A stretch of 58,870 nucleotides of DNA from Lachnospiraceae bacterium UBA3692 (lineage in GTDB: Bacteria; Bacillota; Clostridia; Lachnospirales; Lachnospiraceae): NCBI GenBank assembly GCA_002372815.1, contig DFIR01000053.1, forward strand, positions 3,556-62,425. The letters are read 5' to 3'. Positions 16,693 through 24,135 of this stretch are shown in pieces (within the stretch, counting starts at the first letter, position 1; each line of letters starts with the position of its first letter). The notes beneath the pieces are model-generated. The model was not told where the DNA came from. It was given only the letters and a program-made list of their open reading frames with translations, and ran no database searches. The position numbers and the translations under genes are program-made.

Positions 16693-17751
16693 ATGAACAC
16701 ATTGCAAGCCTTCCTCAAAAGAAAGAACATCGTCATCTCCGCCCGCAGGTACGGCATCGATGCGCTCGGCGCCATGGCGCAGGGTCTCTTCGCCTCCCTG
16801 CTGATCGGGACGATCCTGAATACGCTCGGCGGACAGCTCGGCATTGAGGCGCTGACGGCGGTCGGCAAATATGCTTCCTCGATGGCAGGTCCCGCCATGG
16901 CCATCGCGATCGGCTACGCGCTGCAGGCGCCGCCGCTCGTGCTCTTCACGCTCGCTGCCGTGGGGCAGTCGGCGAATGAGCTGGGCGGAGCCGGGGGACC
17001 GCTCGCTGTCCTCTTCGTCGCGATCATCGCCGCAGAATGCGGAAAAGCCGTCTCCAAAGAGACGCGCGTGGATATTCTGGTGACACCGCTCGTCACGATC
17101 CTGGTCGGATGCGGAGCCTCCTGGCTGCTCGCGCCGGCGCTCGGACGCGCCGCGGCGCTGGTCGGAAGCATGATCATGGCCGCCACGGAGCTGCAGCCCT
17201 TCCTCATGGGCATCGCCGTCTCGGTCCTCGTGGGCATCGCGCTCACGCTGCCCATCTCCTCCGCCGCGATCTGTGCAGCCCTGGGGCTGACCGGACTGGC
17301 AGGAGGCGCTGCCGTAGCGGGGTGCTGTGCGCAGATGGTAGGTTTTGCCTTTATGAGCTACAAGGAGAACGGCGTCGGCGGACTTCTCTCCCAGGGCATC
17401 GGCACCTCGATGCTGCAGATGCCGAACATCGTCCGCAATCCGAAGATCTGGCTCCCGCCGATCATCGTCTCCGCGATCACCGGACCTCTTGCCACCTGCG
17501 TCTTCCGTCTGCAGATGAACGGCGCGCCGGTCTCCTCCGGTATGGGCACCTGCGGACTCGTCGGCCAGATCGGCGTCTATACGGGCTGGCTGAATGATAT
17601 CGCTGCCGGCACAAAGGCAGCTGTCACGGCCGGGGACTGGATCGGACTCGTCCTGATCAGCTTCGTCCTTCCCGCTGTCCTGACGCCCCTGATCGGTCTC
17701 TTCTTCCGCAGGATCGGCTGGATCAGGGAGAACGACCTGAAACTTTCCTGA
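16693..17751 (+). CDS. PTS EIIC-like membrane protein (PTS_EIIC_2 type)
   Basis: A 352-aa integral membrane protein with about nine or ten hydrophobic segments. It is recognised as the EIIC-like family of PF13303 type (GIDALGAMAQGLFASLLIGTIL at the start, PISSAAICAALGLTGLAGGAA near the middle). It has no EIIA or EIIB phosphorylation domain, and no other PTS component is nearby. Transport of a sugar by the PTS is therefore not shown; the substrate is unknown. The ATG at 16693 follows AGAAAGG, which lies 23 bases beyond the last repeat pentamer; the longer frame reads into the repeat array and is rejected. The SpoU methyltransferase gene follows 26 bases later. Confidence 0.82.
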   Translation: MNTLQAFLKRKNIVISARRYGIDALGAMAQGLFASLLIGTILNTLGGQLGIEALTAVGKYASSMAGPAMAIAIGYALQAPPLVLFTLAAVGQSANELGGAGGPLAVLFVAIIAAECGKAVSKETRVDILVTPLVTILVGCGASWLLAPALGRAAALVGSMIMAATELQPFLMGIAVSVLVGIALTLPISSAAICAALGLTGLAGGAAVAGCCAQMVGFAFMSYKENGVGGLLSQGIGTSMLQMPNIVRNPKIWLPPIIVSAITGPLATCVFRLQMNGAPVSSGMGTCGLVGQIGVYTGWLNDIAAGTKAAVTAGDWIGLVLISFVLPAVLTPLIGLFFRRIGWIRENDLKLS

Positions 17752-17777
17752 GCATACCGCCCGGAAGGAGGCACACA

Positions 17778-18683
17778 TTGCATATCACGGATCAGAATAT
17801 GATCACGATCAATGAGCAGGATCTCTCCGATCCTGCTCTCCTTATCTACCACACGCTCTCCGAGCCGCAGCTGCTGCACTATTATGAGCCCGGGCCCGGC
17901 ATCTTCATCGCCGAGAGCCTCAAGGTGGCCTGCCGGGCGCTGCGCGCCGGCTATGAACCGCTCTCGCTGGTCCTGGAGGACCGGATCGCGCAGGAGGCCG
18001 CCGACATTGCAGCCTCTGCTGCCGCCCCGTCCTCCGGCTGTGCCGACGAGCAGATCGGCACGCTGCTCGCCGGCTGCGGGAATATTCCTGTCTACACCGC
18101 TCCTGCGTCTGTCCTCTCCCGCATCACCGGGTACCGCCTCACGGGCGGTGTCCTCTGCGCGATGAAGCGGCGCCCTCTTCCGAAGCCGGAGGAGATCTGT
18201 GCGGACGCCCGGCGCATCGCCGTCCTGGAGCGGGTCACCAATCCCACCAATGTCGGGGCGATCTTCCGCTCTGCGGCCGCTCTCTCCTATGACGCCGTGC
18301 TCCTCACGGAGGACTGCTGCGATCCGCTCTACCGCCGCAGCAGCCGGGTGAGCATGGGAACGGTCTTTCAGATTCCCTGGACCTATCTTCCGGCCTCAGA
18401 AGGCATCACACTTCCCGAGAGGCTGCGGGAGCTCGGCTTCCGGTCCGCCGCCATGGCGCTCTGTGAGGACGCGGTCCCGATCGACGCGCCGCAGCTACAT
18501 GGGATCCCGCGGCTCGCTGTGCTGCTCGGTTCCGAGGGGGACGGCCTCCGGGAGGAGACCATCCGGAGCAGCGATCACCGCGTGATCATCCCAATGGCGG
18601 AGGGCGTGGATTCCCTCAATGTCGCCGCAGCGAGCGCTGTCGCTTTCTGGGAGCTGTCCGACCGGCATCCCGCCCGCGTCTGA
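17778..18683 (+). CDS. SpoU/TrmH family RNA 2'-O-methyltransferase
   Basis: A 301-aa SAM-dependent methyltransferase of rRNA or tRNA ribose. The three knot motifs are NPTNVGAIFRSAAAL, VLLGSEGDGL and IPMAEGVDSLNVAAASA; the last has Ala where most have Ser after NV. The first about 130 residues form the substrate-binding domain. The start is TTG at 17778, six bases after GGAAGGAGG. The gene is downstream of the EIIC-like gene in the same direction, and is convergent with the pyruvate-kinase-like gene. The target nucleotide is unknown. Confidence 0.92.
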   Translation: MHITDQNMITINEQDLSDPALLIYHTLSEPQLLHYYEPGPGIFIAESLKVACRALRAGYEPLSLVLEDRIAQEAADIAASAAAPSSGCADEQIGTLLAGCGNIPVYTAPASVLSRITGYRLTGGVLCAMKRRPLPKPEEICADARRIAVLERVTNPTNVGAIFRSAAALSYDAVLLTEDCCDPLYRRSSRVSMGTVFQIPWTYLPASEGITLPERLRELGFRSAAMALCEDAVPIDAPQLHGIPRLAVLLGSEGDGLREETIRSSDHRVIIPMAEGVDSLNVAAASAVAFWELSDRHPARV

Positions 18684-18713
18684 GGCGCCCGGCCGCAAAC
18701 GAGCTGCGCTTCT

Positions 18714-19781
18714 TCATCCCTTCGACCGCAGGAAGGCCTCGGCCTCCGCGCAGGTCCCGGAGAGATACCGGACCGCCTCCACCGGATGCTTTCCTGCCGC
18801 CGTCTCATTGGTCACCATGACCGCGGAAGCGCCGTCCAGGACCGCGTGAAAGATGTCGGACACCTCCGCGCGTGTCGGCACGGCATTTTCGATCATGGAA
18901 GTGAGCATCTGCGTCACCACAAGGAAAGGGACGCCCTGGTCCCTGCAGATGTCGCTCAGTTCCTTCTGCACAGCCGGCAGTTTCCACAGGGGCATGTCAT
19001 TGCCCAGATCGCCTCTCGCGATCACGATCATATCCGCTTCCGGCAGGATCTCCTCAATATTCCGGACACCTTCCATATTTTCGATCTTGGCGAAGATCCG
19101 CAGGTTCCCGGCGCCGCACTCCCGCAGCGCCTTCCGGAGGATCCGCAGATCCTCTCCTCCCCTGACAAAAGGCTGCATGACCGCGGTCACACCGGCGGCG
19201 ACAGCGTCGCGCAGGTTCGCGAGATCCGTCTCCGTGAGGACCGGCGTGTGCACGTATTTGCCCTCGATCTTCAGGCTCTTCCTGCCGGTGAGCTTTCCTC
19301 CCCGCAGGACAGAAGCACATACCGGCTCCAGCGACTGCACCTGCAGTTCGATCCGTCCGTCGTCCAGCAGGATCCTGTCCCCGGCCTCGATGGCCTCCAG
19401 GACCGCCTTCTGCACGGGCAGGGCCGCCGCCCGGGCCTCCCCGGAGATCTCTGGTGCAAGGGACTGTCCGTGCGCCAGCAGAAGCACCTGCTGCCCCTCT
19501 GTGAGCATCAGCGGGTGCTGCAGCGCGCCGATCCGCAGTTCCGGCCCCTGCAGGTCGATCAGGAGCTGCGGCTTACAGCGCTCCAGCGCCGCAGCCTCCC
19601 TGTATAGCTTTATGAGCGGCGCCGCCTCGGCCAGGCTCGTGTGGGAGAGGTTCAGGCGGATCCCCGTCATTCCCTCCCTGAACATGGCCCGCAGCGTCTC
19701 CGTGCCGCTGCAGGCAGGGCCCAGCGTCCCGAAGATCTCCGTCCTGCACGCTCTTCCGTTCCATTCTTCCATAGCTGTCAT
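18714..19781 (-). CDS. Pyruvate-kinase-like protein, short form without C-terminal domain
   Basis: A 355-aa protein clearly homologous to pyruvate kinase: LNLSHT near the start, the metal/substrate motif FAKIENMEGV with the catalytic Lys, and IARGDLGNDMP. It stops after the barrel (NETAAGKHPVEAV), so the allosteric C-terminal domain of normal enzymes (470 aa or more) is missing. The region normally read as KGPEIR is QGPELR, so a conserved Lys is lost, and LSGETA is VTNETA. It may be a divergent active kinase, or a paralog with another role; a full-length pyruvate kinase is expected elsewhere in the genome. Two in-frame ATGs (19781, 19772) are possible; 19781 has GGGGCGG upstream. It follows glucokinase in the same direction. 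Confidence 0.85.
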   Translation of the reverse strand: MTAMEEWNGRACRTEIFGTLGPACSGTETLRAMFREGMTGIRLNLSHTSLAEAAPLIKLYREAAALERCKPQLLIDLQGPELRIGALQHPLMLTEGQQVLLLAHGQSLAPEISGEARAAALPVQKAVLEAIEAGDRILLDDGRIELQVQSLEPVCASVLRGGKLTGRKSLKIEGKYVHTPVLTETDLANLRDAVAAGVTAVMQPFVRGGEDLRILRKALRECGAGNLRIFAKIENMEGVRNIEEILPEADMIVIARGDLGNDMPLWKLPAVQKELSDICRDQGVPFLVVTQMLTSMIENAVPTRAEVSDIFHAVLDGASAVMVTNETAAGKHPVEAVRYLSGTCAEAEAFLRSKG

Positions 19782-19855
19782 AGCTGTTTCCGCCCCTGAT
19801 GATCGATGGATGGAGCATCCTTGTTCCGCACGGATCCTGCCGTCATGCGACAGCA

Positions 19856-19886
19856 GGGCTGCCGCATTCTGCATATGCGGCAGCCC
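19856..19886 (-). terminator. Hairpin after glucokinase
   Basis: A perfect 12-bp stem GGGCTGCCGCAT/ATGCGGCAGCCC, 39 bases after the glucokinase stop. No T tract follows on the minus strand, so transcription may continue into the pyruvate-kinase-like gene. Confidence 0.5.
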
Positions 19887-19925
19887 CGTTCAGAATTTCA
19901 GATGCGGCTCCGTTACCGCCCGTTC

Positions 19926-20870
19926 TCAGTTACTGATGACCATGCGCACCGCGCCGACCATGCCCGCGTCGTTGCCGAGCACGGCCAGTTTGAAAGCGGT
20001 ATTCTTGGCCGGTTTGAATGCCTCCTCGCGGTAGTGGTGGTCCACCGCGTCGAGCAGGATCTGTCCCGCTTTGGAGACGCCGCCTCCGATGACGACCACG
20101 TCGGGATCCGTCACGGAAGTGATATAGGTGAGGGCTGTTCCCAGGGTATAGCCCACGAAGTCCACGATCTGCAGGCAGATCTCGTCGCCGATCTTGGCGC
20201 CGTCGAAGACGTCCTTGCTGGTCAGGTCCTCCACGCTGCGCAGGCACGAGGCCTTGCCGCTGGCCGCGAGCAGCTCCTTCGCCTTGCGGACGATGCCCGT
20301 AGCGGAGGCGTACTGCTCCAGGCAGCCCTTCCTGCCGCAGTTGCAGGGGATCGTCTCATGATGGTTGACGGTCATATGTCCGATCTCACCGGCCGCGCCG
20401 TGCGCGCCCGCCACGATCTTGCCTTCCACGATCACGCCGCCGCCGACACCGGTGCCGAGTGTCACCATGATCACGTTCTTGAAGCCCTTGCCGCCGCCTC
20501 TCCACTGCTCGCCGAGGGCTGCCACGTTCGCGTCATTTGCGACTTCCACGCGCATGCCGCCGAGCAGGGACGAGAGCTGTCCGCGCACGTCCAGGACGCC
20601 CCAGCCGAGGTTGACACAGCCGTTCACGACGCCGTCCTCGAAGACCGGTCCCGGAACGCCGACGCCGACGCCTTCCACGTCGTCAGCCGCGTATCCCTTC
20701 TCCTTGAGCTTCTTCATGATGGCGCGGGCGATGTCCGGCAGGATCATGGCGCCTTCGCCTTCCTTGCGGGTAGGGATCTCCCAGGATTCGATGAATGTTC
20801 CGTCTGTACTGAAAAGGCCGATCTTGACTGTCGTGCCGCCGATATCAATGCCGAATGCATATGGTTTCAT
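19926..20870 (-). CDS. glcK: ROK family glucokinase
   Basis: Phosphorylates glucose to glucose 6-phosphate with ATP. It has 314 aa from the ATG at 20870; a second ATG nine bases upstream touches the GAGAGG site and is too close. The motifs are the ATP-binding GIDIGGTTVKIG, the catalytic region VANDANVAALGE, the ROK signature with GEIGHMTV, and the zinc-binding CNCGRKGCLEQ. It is cytoplasmic. It fits with MalQ and GH13, which release glucose. The promoter at 20915-20943 overlaps the tail of the rplT terminator. Confidence 0.94.
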   Translation of the reverse strand: MKPYAFGIDIGGTTVKIGLFSTDGTFIESWEIPTRKEGEGAMILPDIARAIMKKLKEKGYAADDVEGVGVGVPGPVFEDGVVNGCVNLGWGVLDVRGQLSSLLGGMRVEVANDANVAALGEQWRGGGKGFKNVIMVTLGTGVGGGVIVEGKIVAGAHGAAGEIGHMTVNHHETIPCNCGRKGCLEQYASATGIVRKAKELLAASGKASCLRSVEDLTSKDVFDGAKIGDEICLQIVDFVGYTLGTALTYITSVTDPDVVVIGGGVSKAGQILLDAVDHHYREEAFKPAKNTAFKLAVLGNDAGMVGAVRMVISN

Positions 20871-20914
20871 ACTTGTCATACCTCTCTGCCTGCTGTACCC
20901 ATGACACCTGTTTC

Positions 20915-20943
20915 AGCATACCATTTTTCATCGCAAATGAAAA
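20915..20943 (-). promoter_or_regulatory. Promoter of glucokinase
   Basis: Minus strand TTTTCA, 17-base spacer, TATGCT with TG before it. The -35 uses the T-rich tail of the rplT terminator. Moderate match. Confidence 0.5.
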
Positions 20944-20968
20944 GAGGTGTGCAGGATTGCACACCTCG
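20935..20968 (-). terminator. Intrinsic terminator of the infC-rpmI-rplT operon
   Basis: A perfect 10-bp stem GAGGTGTGCA/TGCACACCTC, loop of 4 (GGAT on the plus strand), tail TTTTCATTTG on the minus strand. Confidence 0.92.
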
Positions 20969-20997
20969 GATATTCACGCATGGGTCGAAAGGAACGA

Positions 20998-21354
20998 TCA
21001 GGCGATCTTCTCCTTCGCGATCTCCGCCAGCTTGGCGAAACCGGCCGCATCGTTGACCGCCATCTCGGCGAGCATCTTGCGGTTGATGTCGATCTCCGCC
21101 AGCTTCAGGCCGTGCATGAGACGGCTGTAGGAAAGGCCGTTGAGTCTCGCGGCCGCGTTGATCCTGGTGATCCACAGGGCACGCATGTCTCTCTTGCGCT
21201 GCTTGCGGCCTGCGAACGCAGACGCCATAGCGCGCATCACGGACTGCTTCGCGATCCTGTACTGCTTGCTGCGGGCGCCTCTGTAGCCCTTGGCCAGCTT
21301 TAAGACTCTGTTGTGTTTCTTCTTCGCATTCAGTGCGCCTTTGATTCTTGCCAT
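20998..21354 (-). CDS. rplT: 50S ribosomal protein L20
   Basis: Early-assembly protein of the large subunit, 118 aa as usual. It is recognised by MARIKGALNAKKKHNRVLK and the C-terminal domain RLNGLSYSRLMHGLKLA. L20 represses its own operon by binding the leader mRNA in Bacillota; a matching attenuated leader lies upstream of infC here. Last gene of infC-rpmI-rplT. Confidence 0.99.
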   Translation of the reverse strand: MARIKGALNAKKKHNRVLKLAKGYRGARSKQYRIAKQSVMRAMASAFAGRKQRKRDMRALWITRINAAARLNGLSYSRLMHGLKLAEIDINRKMLAEMAVNDAAGFAKLAEIAKEKIA

Positions 21355-21387
21355 TTTTCTGTCCTCCGCTTATCGTACGCCCTGACC

Positions 21388-21585
21388 TCAGATGTAAGGC
21401 AGGATCTTCTTCATGTTCTTCACGTTCGTCTTGTCGACGCCGATGGGCTTTCTGAGATTTCTCTTCCTCTTGGTGGATTTCTTGGTCAGAATATGGCGCT
21501 TGTTGGCTTTAAATCTGGTAAGCTTGCCGGTTCCCGTAACCTTGAACCGCTTCGCAGCCGATCTGCTGGTCTTCATACTGGGCAT
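21388..21585 (-). CDS. rpmI: 50S ribosomal protein L35
   Basis: 65 aa, very basic, with the family pattern MPSMKTSRSAAKRFKVTG and a lysine/arginine-rich centre (TKKSTKRKRNLR). It is the second gene of the infC operon, 33 bases before rplT and 71 bases after infC. Confidence 0.99.
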   Translation of the reverse strand: MPSMKTSRSAAKRFKVTGTGKLTRFKANKRHILTKKSTKRKRNLRKPIGVDKTNVKNMKKILPYI

Positions 21586-21656
21586 TCTATTTTCCTCCTT
21601 CTCGTGCGTGTTGTCACTCCGCTGTATTCTTTAACTGTTCTTCCAAAGTGCCCGCT

Positions 21657-22190
21657 TCAGCGCTTTTCAGTTAAAAACATGGTCATGGTACGGCCTTCCA
21701 CTTTAGGCTGGCGGTCGATCACCGCGATGTCCTGCAGCTGTGCCGCGAAATCCGTCAGGATGTGCACATGGTCCTTCATGTGGGACATCTCTCTGCCGCG
21801 GAACCGAAGCGTCACCTTGACGCGGTCCCCTTTGGCGAGGAACTTCCTCGCGGCGTTCGCCTTTGTGGTGAGGTCGTTCTCGTCGATGTTGGGAGACATG
21901 CGGATCTCCTTGATCTCGACGACATGCTGCTTCTTTCTGGCTTCCTTCTCTTTCCTGGTCTTCTCGTACTTGAACTTGCCGTAGTCGATGATCTTGCACA
22001 CCGGCGGCTTGGCGTTCGGGGAGATCTTGACCAGATCCAGCTCCGCCTCCTCGGCCAGGCGTCTCGCCTCGATCGTGGACATGATGCCCAGCTGGTTCCC
22101 CTCGGCGTCGATCACGCGCACTTCCCTGTCGCGGATCTTCTCATTGATGAAATACTCGTCCCTGTCGTTTCTGATGGCTCTGCCCTCCAC
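21657..22190 (-). CDS. infC: Translation initiation factor IF-3
   Basis: Binds the 30S subunit and proofreads start-codon choice. The N-terminal domain (FINEKIRDREVRVIDAEGNQLGIM), the lysine-rich linker and the C-terminal domain (IDENDLTTKANAARKFL) are all present. There is no in-frame ATG at the beginning. The listed GTG at 22190 gives 177 aa and has GAAGG nine bases upstream. An AUC at 22175 has the better site GGAGGG eight bases upstream and would give 172 aa. IF-3 genes often use AUU/AUC/AUA starts that IF-3 itself represses, so the AUC is a serious alternative. First gene of the operon, after an attenuated leader. Confidence 0.97.
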   Translation of the reverse strand: MEGRAIRNDRDEYFINEKIRDREVRVIDAEGNQLGIMSTIEARRLAEEAELDLVKISPNAKPPVCKIIDYGKFKYEKTRKEKEARKKQHVVEIKEIRMSPNIDENDLTTKANAARKFLAKGDRVKVTLRFRGREMSHMKDHVHILTDFAAQLQDIAVIDRQPKVEGRTMTMFLTEKR

Positions 22191-22392
22191 AAAAAGAAGC
22201 CTTCGCTCATTCCCGCCTCAAAAATGAAAAAACAGTGGACCCTGTCCACTGTCTCACCATCGTCACATCATGCCGTGCCGCACCGTACTCCCTGCGGTGC
22301 ACGCCGTCCGGATCGCGATATGAACGCCAAAAGCTTGCGCCGTTGGGTGAGAGCGGAACTCTGCTTGCTGTAATGGTCTGTCTTCACAGACC
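22191..22392 (-). promoter_or_regulatory. L20-type leader of the infC operon
   Basis: About 200 untranslated bases between the promoter and infC. It begins with the hairpin GGTCTGT-GAAG-ACAGACC and ends with a complete intrinsic terminator 29 bases before the GTG. In Bacillota, L20 binds such leaders and promotes premature termination. The position and operon content fit this class; I matched architecture, not a covariance model. Confidence 0.75.
22219..22251 (-). terminator. Attenuator in the infC leader
   Basis: Stem CAGTGGAC/GTCCACTG with a 3-base loop, tail TTTTTTCATTTTT on the minus strand. It lies inside the leader, before infC, so it must be conditional. Confidence 0.92.
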
Positions 22393-22397
22393 TATTT

Positions 22398-22426
22398 AAT
22401 CTAACACGGTTTCCGTCAGATGTCAA
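22398..22426 (-). promoter_or_regulatory. Promoter of the infC operon
   Basis: Minus strand consensus -35 TTGACA, 17-base spacer, TAGATT. The TGA inside TTGACA is also the stop codon of the preceding small membrane protein gene. Confidence 0.8.
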
Positions 22427-22767
22427 TCTGTTTTTTCAGAAGATCGCTGTGATTCCTGCTCGCGCCGGACAGCTTCCTCCATCCTGCGCCGCTCTTCAGG
22501 GTCTGACTGCAGCACGTCCACGCTCGCGATCGTGTGCCTGCCGGTCAGCCTGCCGACGGCCCAGATGCAGATCCATGTGAAGATCGGGACGATCGCCGTC
22601 AGGCCCAGGCACAGCCGGAACAGCCTTCCGCTTCCCGGCGTGTCCAGGATGGCGGCGATCAGCGTCACCACATACATGCCGACCAGGAGGACGATCGCGC
22701 AGATCGCGGCGATCCTCTTCCCGGTCATGCCTTTCTTTCTGTCTGCAGGGTGTTCCTGTTCGCGCAT
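22423..22767 (-). CDS. Small two-helix membrane protein, unknown function
   Basis: 114 aa. Two hydrophobic segments (IAAICAIVLLVGMYVVTLIAAI at about residues 18-39 and LCLGLTAIVPIFTWICIWAVG at about 52-72) form a hairpin, followed by a charged tail rich in Glu, Arg and Ser. Proteins of this shape are common in Lachnospiraceae and have no assigned role. It lies 38 bases after purA and is probably co-transcribed with purB-purA. Its stop codon overlaps the -35 of the infC promoter. Confidence 0.75.
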   Translation of the reverse strand: MREQEHPADRKKGMTGKRIAAICAIVLLVGMYVVTLIAAILDTPGSGRLFRLCLGLTAIVPIFTWICIWAVGRLTGRHTIASVDVLQSDPEERRRMEEAVRREQESQRSSEKTD

Positions 22768-22805
22768 CGCTCACTCCGTATGCTCCCCGCAGGTCTGCGG
22801 GAATA

Positions 22806-24104
22806 TCACTTCTGTTTCAGCGGACTCTCGCGGTAGATGATGTCCTGTCTGCCGGGGCCGTTGGAGACCATGGTGATCGGGAATCCGATCTTCTGCTCGA
22901 TGAACTCGATATATCTGCGGCAGTTCTCCGGAAGTTCTTCATAGGTCCGGATGCCGCGGATGTCGCACTTCCAACCGGGCAGCTTCTCGTAGACCGGCAC
23001 AGCGCGCGCCAGATCGCGGGTCACCGGGAACTCCTCCGTCCTCTCTCCGTCGATCTCGTAGGCGACGCAGACGGGGATCTCATCGAGGTAGCCGAGCACG
23101 TCCAGCACGGTGAAAGCGACGTCGGTCGCCCCCTGGAGCCGGCATCCGTAGCGGGAGGCCACGCAGTCGTACCAGCCGACGCGGCGGGGTCTGCCGGTCG
23201 TGGCGCCGTACTCGCCGCCGTCGCCGCCCCGTCTCCGGAGCTCCTCCGCCTCGTCACCGAAGATCTCGGAGGTGAACTCGCCTGCGCCGACCGCGCTGGA
23301 GTAGGCCTTGTTCACGACGACGATCTGTTCAATCGCGTAAGGCGGGATCCCGGCGCCGATCGCGCCGTAGGCCGCAAGCGTGGAGGAAGAAGTCACCATG
23401 GGATAGATCCCGTGATCCGGGTCCTTCATCGTGCCGAGCTGGCCCTCCAGGAGGATCTCCTTTCCTTCCTTCATCGCCTCCCCGAGATACGCGGAGACGT
23501 TGCCCGTGTAAGGCGCGACCTTGTCCCTGTAATCGCAGAGGGTCTCGTACAGCGCGTCCTGGTCGATGGGATCGCGGTGGTAGAGGTGCTGCAGCAGGAT
23601 GTCCTTCTGGACGCAGACGCGCGCGATCTTCTCACGCAGCTGCTTCTCGCTCATGAAGAGCTCGCTCACCTGGAAGCCGGTCTTCGCGTACTTGTCCGAA
23701 TAGAAAGGGGCGATGCCGGACTTCGTGGAGCCGAACGACGCCTTGCCCAGCCGCTCCTCCTCGCACTGGTCGAAGAGGATGTGGTAGGGCATGACGATCT
23801 GGCAGCGGTCAGACACCATGATCTGCGGCTGCGGGACCCCCTTGCTGACGATCGCGTCGATCTCGGAGAAAAGCAGCGGGATATTCAGCGCCACGCCGTT
23901 TCCGATGATGTTCATGATATGCGGGTGAAAGACACCGGACGGCAGCGTGTGCAGCGCGAACTTTCCGTACTCATTGACGATCGTGTGACCGGCGTTGGCA
24001 CCGCCCTGAAACCGGATCACCACGTCGGCGCGGTCCGCCAGCATGTCCGTGATCTTGCCCTTGCCTTCGTCTCCCCAGTTGGCACCTACTACTGCTTTGA
24101 TCAT
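22806..24104 (-). CDS. purA: Adenylosuccinate synthetase
   Basis: Joins IMP and aspartate with GTP to give adenylosuccinate, the first step from IMP to AMP. It has 432 aa. The GTP-binding start GANWGDEGKGKITD, the IMP-site FQGGANAGHTI, and GATTGRPRRVGW are all intact. It lies 31 bases after purB in one operon, so the two steps from IMP to AMP are made together. Cytoplasmic. Identity is secure. Confidence 0.98.
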   Translation of the reverse strand: MIKAVVGANWGDEGKGKITDMLADRADVVIRFQGGANAGHTIVNEYGKFALHTLPSGVFHPHIMNIIGNGVALNIPLLFSEIDAIVSKGVPQPQIMVSDRCQIVMPYHILFDQCEEERLGKASFGSTKSGIAPFYSDKYAKTGFQVSELFMSEKQLREKIARVCVQKDILLQHLYHRDPIDQDALYETLCDYRDKVAPYTGNVSAYLGEAMKEGKEILLEGQLGTMKDPDHGIYPMVTSSSTLAAYGAIGAGIPPYAIEQIVVVNKAYSSAVGAGEFTSEIFGDEAEELRRRGGDGGEYGATTGRPRRVGWYDCVASRYGCRLQGATDVAFTVLDVLGYLDEIPVCVAYEIDGERTEEFPVTRDLARAVPVYEKLPGWKCDIRGIRTYEELPENCRRYIEFIEQKIGFPITMVSNGPGRQDIIYRESPLKQK

Positions 24105-24135
24105 TCTTACCTCCTTGTCGGTGCTCCGGCGGCCG

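Noticed and set aside
16217..16700. Integration site of a mobile element at the tRNA
   Set aside because: No integrase, no duplicated tRNA 3' end, and the tRNA has its own intact terminator. The downstream bases are the repeat array.
22191..22392. A short coding frame in the infC leader
   Set aside because: The region is explained by the promoter, hairpins and attenuator; no frame there has a start with a good site and family resemblance.
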